A stretch of 64,000 nucleotides of DNA from an uncultured Eubacteriales bacterium (GTDB taxonomy: Bacteria > Bacillota > Clostridia > Christensenellales > Borkfalkiaceae): assembly GCA_900542935.1 (NCBI GenBank), contig UQPN01000004.1:1-64000 (forward strand), read 5' to 3'. Under the pieces are notes generated by a model that searched no databases, was not told the DNA's origin, and saw only the letters and a program-made list of their open reading frames with translations. A program made the position numbers and the translations under genes. Shown here in pieces: positions 47,086-54,296 of the stretch. Position 1 is the stretch's first letter; every line of letters begins with the position of its first letter.

Positions 47086-48351
47086 ATGGAGGCGATACTT
47101 GCCGCAAAATTTACGGAATTTTTAAAGAATGCGGGCGGCGTGCTGGCGGCGGTGGCGATTCTTCTCGCCATGGTAACCATTCACGAATTCGGGCACTATC
47201 TCGCCGGCAAAGCGCTCGGCTTTAAAATCAACGAATTTTCCGTGGGCTTCGGTCCCGCGATTTATAAAAAGCGCAGTAAAAAAACGGGAGAATTGTTCGC
47301 GCTCCGCGTGATTCCGCTCGGCGGATATTGCGCGTTCGACGGCGAGGACGATACGGAAGAGGAAAGCGCGGGCGGCGCGGCGCCGCAAGCGGAAAAAACG
47401 GAAAAGCAGCCCGATGAAGAAGCGCCGTTCGGCGAGCTTGAAACGCCTGCCGCTTCCGCGGCGGTTCCGCCGGCGCAAGCCGAGGCGAAAGAACGAGCGG
47501 AAGAGGAATCGTACCCCGAACCCAAGGGCGAAAGATTCAACGATCAGCCCCCCTGGAAGCGCATCATCGTGCTGCTTGCGGGCGCCACGATGAATTATCT
47601 GCTCGGCGTTCTTCTCATTTTCGTCATGTTTTTGTCCTGCGGCAGACCGCTCTACCGGGTGGCGAGCCTTCCCGAGGGGGAAAACGCGGCGCAGATACAA
47701 ACGCCTTTGCGGGCGGACGATATCATCATGAGCATCGAGGGCAGGCGGCTGTATCTCATCTCCGATTATATGGCGGCGATGAAAGGCAAAAACAAGGGCG
47801 ATACGGTTACGGCGGAAGTGCTGCGCCTTGAAAACGGCGCGCTGAAACAAATCACGCTGCAAATCACGCTGGGCGCCTCGCACGACGAATTCGATTCGCT
47901 CGGCAAAGCCACGGGCGTTCTGAAAGCGCTCGGCGTTACGGGGCTTGCTTCCGTTACGGTAAAGGAAAAATTCGGCGTTACCGTGGGCGATTCGTTCGCG
48001 TATTCGTGGAAAGAGGCGGGCATGGTGCTTTCCTCGCTGGGACAGCTGGTTACGGGCAAAATTTCTATCAGAAGCATGGGCGGACCGATTACTACCATCA
48101 AGGTGGCTTCCGAACAGGCGCGCGGCGGCTGGATGAGTTTTCTTAACATCGCCTCGTTTATCGGCGTCAATCTCGCCGTGTTCAATCTACTGCCCATTCC
48201 CGCGCTGGACGGTTCGAAAGTGGTGTTCTGCATCATCGAATGGATTCGCAAAAAGCCCATCAACCGCAAAGTGGAAGCCGCCATTCATTTCATCGGCATC
48301 GTTTTCCTCTTCGCGTTCGCCATTCTCGTGGATATTCTGCAACTGTTTTAA
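47086..48351 (+). CDS. rseP: RseP-type site-2 zinc metalloprotease with acidic insert
   Basis: A 421-residue intramembrane protease that trims membrane-bound regulatory proteins. Zinc motif H33-E-F-G-H37 in the first helix, the PDZ domain around residues 200-290 (LRADDIIMSIEGRRL), and the third-ligand motif NLLPIPALDGSKV near the C-terminus. Residues about 86-150 are an Ala/Glu/Pro-rich acidic insert (EDDTEEESAGGAAPQAEKTEKQPDEEAPFGE region) between the first loop and the second helix, absent from standard RseP. Start at the ATG behind TTAAGGAG; a longer frame overlaps dxr. Confidence 0.95.
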   Translation: MEAILAAKFTEFLKNAGGVLAAVAILLAMVTIHEFGHYLAGKALGFKINEFSVGFGPAIYKKRSKKTGELFALRVIPLGGYCAFDGEDDTEEESAGGAAPQAEKTEKQPDEEAPFGELETPAASAAVPPAQAEAKERAEEESYPEPKGERFNDQPPWKRIIVLLAGATMNYLLGVLLIFVMFLSCGRPLYRVASLPEGENAAQIQTPLRADDIIMSIEGRRLYLISDYMAAMKGKNKGDTVTAEVLRLENGALKQITLQITLGASHDEFDSLGKATGVLKALGVTGLASVTVKEKFGVTVGDSFAYSWKEAGMVLSSLGQLVTGKISIRSMGGPITTIKVASEQARGGWMSFLNIASFIGVNLAVFNLLPIPALDGSKVVFCIIEWIRKKPINRKVEAAIHFIGIVFLFAFAILVDILQLF

Positions 48352-48389
48352 ACAAGACCGAAAAATTTTCTTCTGTCATGTATTTTTAC

Positions 48390-48418
48390 TTGACAGAAGT
48401 TTTTTTATCTGTTATAAT
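48390..48418 (+). promoter_or_regulatory. Promoter of ylxM-ffh
   Basis: TTGACA at 48390-48395 and TATAAT at 48413-48418, spacer 17. Both boxes are perfect. Confidence 0.95.
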
Positions 48419-48449
48419 GGGAACAGATTTTTTGAAGAGGCGGATGATT

Positions 48450-48719
48450 ATGGACGTACGCACGGAAAAAGAAAGTTCGTTTACCGAACTTTTCGATACT
48501 TACGGCGAACTTCTCACGCCCCGCAAGAAAGAAATCTGCGAACTGTATCTCAATTACGATCTTTCGCTGGGCGAAATCGGCGAAGAAAAGGGTATTTCCC
48601 GCCAGAGCGTTTCCGATTGTCTGCGCACTTCGTGCGAACAGATGAAAGAATACGATTCGAAGCTGGGCGTCATCGCGCTGAAAAAGGAGCTTTCCGCATT
48701 GAAATCGGCGCAGAAATAA
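48450..48719 (+). CDS. ylxM: YlxM/p13-like HTH protein (UPF0122)
   Basis: An 89-residue sigma-like helix-turn-helix protein, nearly always encoded directly before ffh in Firmicutes. The helix-turn-helix is YLNYDLSLGEIGEEKGISRQSVSDCLRTSCEQM. It is thought to modulate the signal recognition particle, although its exact role is not settled. Two start codons are possible: ATG at 48444, only three bases from the AAGAGG site, and ATG at 48450, nine bases away; I chose the second. ffh starts 19 bases after the stop. Confidence 0.93.
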   Translation: MDVRTEKESSFTELFDTYGELLTPRKKEICELYLNYDLSLGEIGEEKGISRQSVSDCLRTSCEQMKEYDSKLGVIALKKELSALKSAQK

Positions 48720-48738
48720 AACGGGAGGTTTTGGAAAA

Positions 48739-50058
48739 ATGGCGTTGTTCTCTTCGCTTTCCGAACGGCTCAATCACATATTTTCCAAGCTGACCAAGCG
48801 CGGGAAACTTACGGAACTGGAAATCCGCGGCGCGATGCGCGAAGTGCGCGTGGCGCTTTTGGAAGCGGACGTCAACTTAAAGGTGGCGAAAGAATTTATC
48901 GCCGAGGTTTCCGAAAAAGCCGTCGGGCAGGAAATTTTAAAATCGCTCAACCCCGCGCAGCAGGTAATCAAAATCGTCAACGACGAACTGATCGCGCTCA
49001 TGGGCGGCAAAAACGCTAAAATCGAGGTGGCGCCCAAGCCGCCTACGGTAATTATGATGTGCGGCTTGCAGGGCGCGGGCAAAACCACGCTGTGCGGAAA
49101 GCTGGCGTATCTTTTAAAAAAGCAGGGCAAAAAACCGCTTCTCACGGCGGGCGATATTTACCGCCCCGCCGCAATTTCTCAGCTGCAGGTCGTCGGCAAA
49201 AAAGTGGGCTGCGAAGTGTTCGAAAAAGGCACGCAGTCGCCTGTAAAAACGGCGAAGCAGGCAATCGAATACGCGAAGTCTATGGGGTACGACACGGTGA
49301 TTTTAGATACCGCCGGGCGGCTTCAGATCGATGAAACGCTGATGAACGAGCTGGAAGAAATCAAAAAGGCGGTGGAAGTTACCGAAACGCTTCTGGTGGT
49401 AGACGCGATGACGGGGCAGGAAGCCGTCAACGTGGCGGAAACGTTCAACAACCGGCTGGACATCACGGGCGTGATTTTAACGAAGCTGGACGGCGATACC
49501 CGCGGCGGCGCGTGCCTTTCCGTAAAAAAGGTTACGGGCAAGCCCATCAAATTTATCGGCGTGGGCGAAAAACCGGAAGATCTGGAACCGTTCTATCCCG
49601 ATCGCATGGCGTCCCGCATCTTAGGCATGGGCGACGTGCTGTCGCTCATCGAAAAGGCGCAGCAGGCGATTACGGAAGAGGACGCCAAAAAGATGCAGCA
49701 GAAGATGAAAGAGGGCGCGTTCACGCTGAACGATTACCTCTCGCAGTTCGAAATGATGCAGAAAATGGGCGGCGCCAAATCGATGCTCGGCATGCTGCCG
49801 GGCGCGGGGAAATATAAAATTTCCGAAGAGGACGTGGATGAAAAGCAGATGGAACGCACCAAGGCGATCATCCTTTCCATGACTCCGGGCGAACGCGAAA
49901 ATCCGTCGATTATCGATAGCAAACGCAAGCGCCGCATCGCGGCGGGCAGCGGAACGGACGTGCAGGATATCAACAAACTCCTGAAGCAGTTCGATCAGGC
50001 GAAGCAGCTGATGAAGCAGCTGAAGGGATCGAAAGGGCGTATGCGCTTACCTTTCTGA
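48739..50058 (+). CDS. ffh: Signal recognition particle protein Ffh (SRP54)
   Basis: A GTPase that binds signal sequences and SRP RNA for co-translational membrane targeting. N domain 1-90, G domain with GLQGAGKTT (109-117), DTAGRLQID and TKLDGDTRGG, then the Met-rich M domain with FTLNDYLSQFEMMQKMGGAKSMLGMLPG and the RNA-binding SKRKRRIAAGSGTDVQDINKLLKQFDQAKQLMKQL. The 439 residues are typical. TGGGAGG-type site upstream. The SRP RNA gene itself was not found in this window. Confidence 0.98.
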   Translation: MALFSSLSERLNHIFSKLTKRGKLTELEIRGAMREVRVALLEADVNLKVAKEFIAEVSEKAVGQEILKSLNPAQQVIKIVNDELIALMGGKNAKIEVAPKPPTVIMMCGLQGAGKTTLCGKLAYLLKKQGKKPLLTAGDIYRPAAISQLQVVGKKVGCEVFEKGTQSPVKTAKQAIEYAKSMGYDTVILDTAGRLQIDETLMNELEEIKKAVEVTETLLVVDAMTGQEAVNVAETFNNRLDITGVILTKLDGDTRGGACLSVKKVTGKPIKFIGVGEKPEDLEPFYPDRMASRILGMGDVLSLIEKAQQAITEEDAKKMQQKMKEGAFTLNDYLSQFEMMQKMGGAKSMLGMLPGAGKYKISEEDVDEKQMERTKAIILSMTPGERENPSIIDSKRKRRIAAGSGTDVQDINKLLKQFDQAKQLMKQLKGSKGRMRLPF

Positions 50059-50088
50059 GCCGCGCTTGTATAGCGGCGCATCTTGCTT

Positions 50089-50180
50089 TCCCCGTCGGGC
50101 AGGCTTCGCCTGTTCGTTATGCCGGCATTATTCCTGCTTTCCCCTTCGGGGAGAGTGGCGCGAAGCGTCGAGAGAGGAAA
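50089..50180 (+). repeat. Family B repeats, one partial and one complete
   Basis: TTGCTTTCCCCGTCGGGCAGGC-ttc-GCCTG, then a spacer, then TGCTTTCCCCTTCGGGGAGAGTGGCGCGAAGCGTCGAGAGAGGA. The 5' copy looks broken, similar to the interruption at 36119. Confidence 0.65.
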
Positions 50181-50306
50181 ACGAGAGAGAATGAGCGAAA
50201 GCTCCTTGCAAAGCCGCCGAATGAGGGGCGTGGCATTTATTGAAACAAAGCTAAAAAACAGGAACCCCCTGTAAAAATTTTTATATACTTTCGGAGGTAT
50301 AGAACA

Positions 50307-50600
50307 ATGGTAAAAATGAGACTTGTAAGACTCGGCGATAAGAGAAATCCTATCTACCGTGTGGTGGTAGCGGACGCAAGAAAAGCGGCTTCGGGCGAAT
50401 ATATCGAATGCGTAGGGCATTATCGTCCCACTGCCGAGCCCATCGAACTGACGATCGACGCGGATAAAGCGAAAGACTGGCTGAAAAAAGGCGTTCAGCC
50501 CACCGAAACGGTGAAGAACCTGCTTGTGAAGGCGGGCGTTATCGAAAAATCGGAAAAGCTCAGCCCCGCAAAAACCAAAGGCAAGAAGTCCAAGAAGTAA
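50307..50600 (+). CDS. rpsP: Ribosomal protein S16
   Basis: A 97-residue small-subunit assembly protein. Typical opening MVKMRLVRLGDKRNPIYRVVVADARKAASGEYIECVGHY, then LTIDADKAKDWLKKGVQPTETVKNLLVKAGV and a Lys-rich tail. TCGGAGG lies before the ATG. It starts the rpsP-khpA-rimM group, which here lacks the usual trmD and rplS at its end. Confidence 0.98.
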   Translation: MVKMRLVRLGDKRNPIYRVVVADARKAASGEYIECVGHYRPTAEPIELTIDADKAKDWLKKGVQPTETVKNLLVKAGVIEKSEKLSPAKTKGKKSKK

Positions 50601-50636
50601 TCAAGGGTTCTTTGCATTCGGTTCAGGAGAAATATT

Positions 50637-50903
50637 ATGCTGGAATTGATTAAATACATCGTCGATCAGTTCGCCGAAGATAAGGAAAACGTCAGCTACG
50701 AAGTTACGGAAAAAGACCGCGCCATCGAAGTTACCGTTTCCCTTTCCCCTGCGGATATGGGCAAAGTGATCGGCAGACAGGGCAAGATAGCGAAGGCGTT
50801 GCGTACCATCGTGCGCGCCGCCACGCCCGCCGATTCCAAGCGTTACGTTATCGAAATCCGCGAAAAAGGCGGAGACAGAGTAGACGGCGACGACGGCGAA
50901 TAA
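50637..50903 (+). CDS. khpA: KH-domain RNA-binding protein KhpA
   Basis: An 88-residue protein with one KH domain; the RNA-binding loop is VIGRQGKIAKALRTIVRAA. In Firmicutes it partners with KhpB (EloR/Jag) in controlling cell elongation and RNA. Position between rpsP and rimM is conserved. CAGGAG precedes the ATG. Confidence 0.95.
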   Translation: MLELIKYIVDQFAEDKENVSYEVTEKDRAIEVTVSLSPADMGKVIGRQGKIAKALRTIVRAATPADSKRYVIEIREKGGDRVDGDDGE

Positions 50904-51000
50904 GCGGAGCGCCCGCTTACAACACAGACAACAGGCTTTTGGAACGGCATACGTGAAAAAAGCCTTTTTGCCTTATGTGCAATATGGGAAGGACTTACGA

Positions 51001-51498
51001 ATGGCAAGGCTGGTAATCGGCGAAGTGCTGAAGCCGCAGGGCATCCGCGGCGAAATCAAAATCAAAACGTATACCGACGAAAACACGGCGGTGAAATATT
51101 TCAGGCGCGTGTTTATCGGCGACGAGGAATACAAAGTGCTTTCGTTCCGCACGGGCGAAAGCGGTTTCGCGTTTCTGGGGCTTCGCGGTGTGCCGGACCG
51201 CAACGCGGCGGAACTTTTGCGCGGCAAAGAAGTGGAGGCCGAACGCGACGACGCTCCGCCGCTTGACGAGGGGACGTATTACATCGTAGACCTGATCGGC
51301 TGCGAAGTATCGGACGAATCGGGAAAAGTATACGGCACGCTTACCGACGTAACCTCGCTTGCTTCCGACGTTTACACCGTATCCGACGGCAAGGAAGAAC
51401 TGCGCTTTCCCGCCGTGCGCGGCGTGGTGAAAAGCGTGGACGTACAGGCGAAAAAAATTGTGCTTGACGGCGAAATTCTGAAGCAGATTTGCGTGTAA
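51001..51498 (+). CDS. rimM: Ribosome maturation factor RimM
   Basis: A 165-residue factor needed to process the 3' domain of 16S rRNA with S19. The N-terminal RimM domain reads LVIGEVLKPQGIRGEIKIKTYTDE, and the PRC-barrel domain GTYYIVDLIGCEVSDESGKVYGTLTDV. Start at the ATG with GGAAGGA upstream; an in-frame GTG 48 bases earlier would add residues not seen in the family. It is the last gene of this group: the usual trmD is missing, and the next gene is on the other strand. Confidence 0.95.
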   Translation: MARLVIGEVLKPQGIRGEIKIKTYTDENTAVKYFRRVFIGDEEYKVLSFRTGESGFAFLGLRGVPDRNAAELLRGKEVEAERDDAPPLDEGTYYIVDLIGCEVSDESGKVYGTLTDVTSLASDVYTVSDGKEELRFPAVRGVVKSVDVQAKKIVLDGEILKQICV

Positions 51499-51662
51499 AA
51501 TACGGCTGAATTGCGTAAAAAACACCGTTTTTTCGTGCGTTTTGATGCGTTTCTTGTACCGAAAACCACGAAAAAACGGCTTTTTTATACGGAAAAACCC
51601 TTAAAAATACGCACAAAAAAGCTCCGGATATACAAAAAACATCCCGAAAATCGCACAAAAAA

Positions 51663-51689
51663 CCCGTCCGCGGAAACTCCGCAGACGGG
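51663..51689 (-). terminator. Terminator of thiT
   Basis: CCCGTCCGCGGA with TCCGCAGACGGG (one mismatch). On the minus strand it is followed by TTTTTTG. Confidence 0.88.
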
Positions 51690-51747
51690 CGAAAATGGGA
51701 GACGCGGACGACGAAAAGGAGTACATCGCCCGCGCCGGGTGAGCTGA

Positions 51748-52992
51748 TTATTTTCCGGCGGATTCGGTGCCGTCGGGAACGGTTTTTTCGGCTTGCGCGT
51801 TCGCGGAGAATTTCTTCGTTTCGGCAACGAACGACTTCGAGGAGAGCAGCAACGCCCCTGCGACGATGACGAGAAGAATATCTACAAACACAAACGAATT
51901 GTAAGCAAGGCTGTACGTGTATACGTTGGCAGCGCCGTCGTCGAGCGCGTACGCGCCGAATGCAAACGCCCCGGAAAACACGTGCGATACGTAACGCATC
52001 GTGCCGCCGATGAGCGCGGACAGCGAGAATTTAAGCTGCTGCGATTTGATGTTTACGTTTTTCAGAACGCCCGCAAGTCCCGCCATCGAAAATGCGACGG
52101 GGTAATCCAGAAGGAACTGCGCGGGGTGAATGATGTACGGATCCTGCAAAGATTGCAGAACGCCGTATACGAAGCAGACGAACAAGCCTTTCTTTGCGCC
52201 GTAGATATACGAGAAAAGCATGACGGGAAGAAGCGAAACCAGCGTTACGCTGCCGCCCTGCGGCAAATCCCAGAGTTTGATATACGAAAGCGCGAACGAT
52301 AACGAAACGCAGATACCCGCAAGGGCGATGCTCTTCGAATCGAACGTGAAACTGCCTTTTTTATCGCAAAGGAACGCCGCAATCAGCGCGACGGCGATAA
52401 GAAGCGCGGAAGCGAGATACAGAACAAGCTGATTCACTTTGCCGTACGAGCCGTCCGCCGTATCGTAATAGCCGTCGTTTGAAATGTTTTTATTGAAGTA
52501 AACGATAAGGCAAACAAACGTGGCGATAAGCGCCGCGGCAAACAGCGCGAACGTAACGTACAATACCGTTTTGCCCGCCTTTTTCGAATAGAGATAAGAG
52601 ATATACGACGCGATGCCGCCGAGAATCGCGATTCCCGCAAGAACCATGGGGGGGATCAGCACAAGCAGCATCGGCTTTTCCTGCATATAGCCTTTTTCGC
52701 CGATTTTGCCGAAGCCGACGGCAAGCATCGTTAAGATAACGGTGAGCGCGAAAGAAACGCCGATGGCAGCCGCGATTTTTAAGTACGACGAAAATTTTTC
52801 CGCTTTTTTCAGACGGGTAACGATGCCGACGATTACGAGCGCCGCGATGAGGAACAGCGCCGCGTACATGAATACTTTTCCGAGCAGGTTGGAGGCGTAT
52901 TTCGTCCACAGATCTTCGTAAACGTAGCCGATTGTTTTGCCTTTATCGTTTTTCAGCTTCTCGGAATAGCAAGCAAGCAATGATTGAAACAT
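51748..52992 (-). CDS. thiT: Thiamine ECF transporter subunit ThiT with extra N-terminal membrane domain
   Basis: A 414-residue membrane protein. The C-terminal part (about residues 210-400) is a full ThiT substrate-binding subunit: IALAGICVSLSFALSYIKLWDLPQGGSVTLVSLLPVMLFSYIYG, then GVLQSLQDPYIIHPAQFLLDYPVAFSMAGLAG and GGTMRYVSHVFSGAFAFG. Standard ThiT is about 190 residues. Here about 200 N-terminal residues with six further helices precede it (LLGKVFMYAALFLIAALVIVGIV and following) that I do not recognise. The start is the ATG behind AAAGGAG at 52992; a longer frame runs through the leader and terminator. A TPP riboswitch with terminator controls it. The ECF ATPases are not in this window. 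Confidence 0.9.
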   Translation of the reverse strand: MFQSLLACYSEKLKNDKGKTIGYVYEDLWTKYASNLLGKVFMYAALFLIAALVIVGIVTRLKKAEKFSSYLKIAAAIGVSFALTVILTMLAVGFGKIGEKGYMQEKPMLLVLIPPMVLAGIAILGGIASYISYLYSKKAGKTVLYVTFALFAAALIATFVCLIVYFNKNISNDGYYDTADGSYGKVNQLVLYLASALLIAVALIAAFLCDKKGSFTFDSKSIALAGICVSLSFALSYIKLWDLPQGGSVTLVSLLPVMLFSYIYGAKKGLFVCFVYGVLQSLQDPYIIHPAQFLLDYPVAFSMAGLAGVLKNVNIKSQQLKFSLSALIGGTMRYVSHVFSGAFAFGAYALDDGAANVYTYSLAYNSFVFVDILLVIVAGALLLSSKSFVAETKKFSANAQAEKTVPDGTESAGK

Positions 52993-53094
52993 AAAAGATT
53001 CTCCTTTCCGTCCGGCACGAAAAATTGCGGGAAGCCCCCGGCGAAGCAGGATTCTGCGTTTACGCGCCGCCCGCGTGAGGTATATAAAATAATG

Positions 53095-53123
53095 AAAAAA
53101 CCGCACACGCAGCGCGTGAGCGG
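53095..53123 (-). terminator. Riboswitch-controlled terminator before thiT
   Basis: Read on the minus strand: CCGC-T-CACGC-gct-GCGTG-T-GCGG then TTTTTT. It lies between aptamer and gene, as in transcription-attenuating TPP riboswitches. Confidence 0.88.
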
Positions 53124-53134
53124 AATACAAAGCA

Positions 53135-53225
53135 TACAGAGGTAGTTACATCGTTCTTTCGTTCGGGGATTGTCCCGTCCGATTCAAATGGTATAATCTC
53201 AGCCTTTTACAGCACCCACGACGGA
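53135..53225 (-). promoter_or_regulatory. TPP riboswitch aptamer (divergent 3' half)
   Basis: On the minus strand GGGTGC (53217-53212) and GGCTGAGA (CTGAGA at 53202-53197) are the conserved 5' half of the thi-box. The 3' half reads GACGGGACAATCCCCGAACGAA, which fits the general form CYGGRUAAURCCRGCG but departs in detail. The downstream ThiT supports thiamine pyrophosphate as ligand. Confidence 0.7.
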
Positions 53226-53261
53226 TAATATTTAATTTGCAAGCGTTTACTTGCAAACAGT

Positions 53262-53290
53262 ATTATAAAACAAGCGATACGCTTTGTCAA
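53262..53290 (-). promoter_or_regulatory. Promoter of thiT
   Basis: Read on the minus strand: TTGACA (53290-53285), 17 bases, TATAAT (53267-53262). Both boxes are perfect. Confidence 0.94.
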
Positions 53291-53358
53291 CAAAAAAACG
53301 AGCGTTTCGGCAAAAATTTACAAAACTTACGAAAATACGAGCTTTTACGGAGGAATTT

Positions 53359-53973
53359 ATGCAGACGAAGGAAACGAACGGGGAAAAGGGCAGATTCGAT
53401 TTTTACGCCTATCTGGACAGGATGAAATTCATCCGTCGCTGGCCGCTGATGCGCTGCACGCGCGACGAAAACATCATGGAACATTCTCAGTGCGTGGCGC
53501 TGATTACGCACGCGCTGTGCGCGATTAAAAACACGCTGTACGGCGGGAACGCGGACGAGGGAAAGGCGGTGCTGTACGCCGTATACCACGAAACATCGGA
53601 AGTGATGACGGGGGATTTGCCCACGCCCGTGAAATATTACAACCGCGGCATACAGGGCGAATACAAAAGCCTTGAAAAACTGGCATGCGAAAAGCTGGTG
53701 GCAACGTTGCCCGCGGAACTTCGGGAAAGCGTGGCGCCGTACGTATTTGCGGACGAAAACAGCGAAGAATATAAGATTATGAAGGCGGCGGACCGCTTTG
53801 CGGCGTATGTGAAGTGTCTGGAAGAATTGCGCGGCGGAAACGCGGAATTTCTGAAGGCGAAAGCTTCCATCGAGGCGGATTTACATTCCCGCAAAATGCC
53901 GGAAGTGGAATATTTCTTCGAAAAATTTATTCCTGCGTACGAATTGACGCTGGACGAGCTGGAGAGTTTATAA
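53359..53973 (+). CDS. HD-domain 5'-nucleotidase, YfbR-like
   Basis: A 204-residue HD-superfamily protein resembling E. coli YfbR, a 5'-deoxynucleotidase that acts on deoxynucleoside monophosphates. Metal-ligand segments: MEHSQCVALITHALC, YHETSEVMTGDLPTPVKYYN (H-E/D pair followed by the family TGDxPTPVK), and MKAADRFAAYVKCLEE (distal Asp). The opening FYAYLDRMKFIRRWPLMRC matches the family. ATG behind ACGGAGG; an upstream TTG lies within the divergent promoter region and is unlikely. It probably maintains nucleotide balance. Confidence 0.9.
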   Translation: MQTKETNGEKGRFDFYAYLDRMKFIRRWPLMRCTRDENIMEHSQCVALITHALCAIKNTLYGGNADEGKAVLYAVYHETSEVMTGDLPTPVKYYNRGIQGEYKSLEKLACEKLVATLPAELRESVAPYVFADENSEEYKIMKAADRFAAYVKCLEELRGGNAEFLKAKASIEADLHSRKMPEVEYFFEKFIPAYELTLDELESL

Positions 53974-53998
53974 GGGGCTTTGTTTGGTGGAAAGAGGC

Positions 53999-54055
53999 TG
54001 ACCTCTCTCGGCTCACTGTCGCTCGCCACTCTCCCCGAAGGGGAAAGCAAGAGGC
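53999..54055 (-). repeat. Family B repeat, inverted orientation
   Basis: GACCTCTCTCGGCTC...CACTCTCCCCGAAGGGGAAAGCAAG is the reverse complement of the family B pattern seen at 31148. Confidence 0.75.
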
Positions 54056-54121
54056 TGACGAACGAGAGGCTGACGAACAAGTTGCAACCCTTGATTGAAA
54101 TAATTCGGGTAGAAAACAAGT

Positions 54122-54215
54122 TGCGCCCCTCATTCGTCCAAAGCTTTGCTTTGTCCACCTTCCCCCCAAGGGGAAGGCTTGGTGTAAGGCAAAATTTTAT
54201 GGAGGCAAGGGGAAG
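54122..54215 (-). repeat. Family A repeat, inverted orientation
   Basis: GCGCCCCTCATTCGTCC, variable hairpin AAAGC-ttt-GCTTT, CCTTCCCCCCAAGGGGAAGG, then AAATTTTATGGAGGCAAGGGGAAG as at 13455-13475. Confidence 0.75.
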
Positions 54216-54296
54216 CCTATGAAATAGGCGGACAATTTCTGTTCTCTATCGGCTCTGCGGCGCTCGTCTCTTTATTCGCCGGATGCCGGAAAGAGG

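Larger units (their letters stand above)
52993..53358. other. Divergent intergenic region with TPP riboswitch
   Basis: 366 bases with no gene. It contains, for the minus strand, the thiT promoter, TPP aptamer, terminator and leader. For the plus strand it holds only the ribosome-binding site ACGGAGG of the HD-domain gene. Confidence 0.8.
53974..54296. other. Repeat-filled region between convergent genes, 323 bases
   Basis: It contains an inverted family B element, two AGGCTGACGAACRAG half repeats, an inverted family A element and a short AT/GC spacer. No gene seen. Confidence 0.7.

Noticed and set aside
50953..51000. N-terminal extension of RimM by 16 residues
   Set aside because: The added residues are not typical of the family, while the ATG at 51001 has a good GGAAGGA site.
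51511..51747. A 78-codon frame after rimM
   Set aside because: It covers the thiT terminator, is extremely Lys/Arg-rich and has no start signals.
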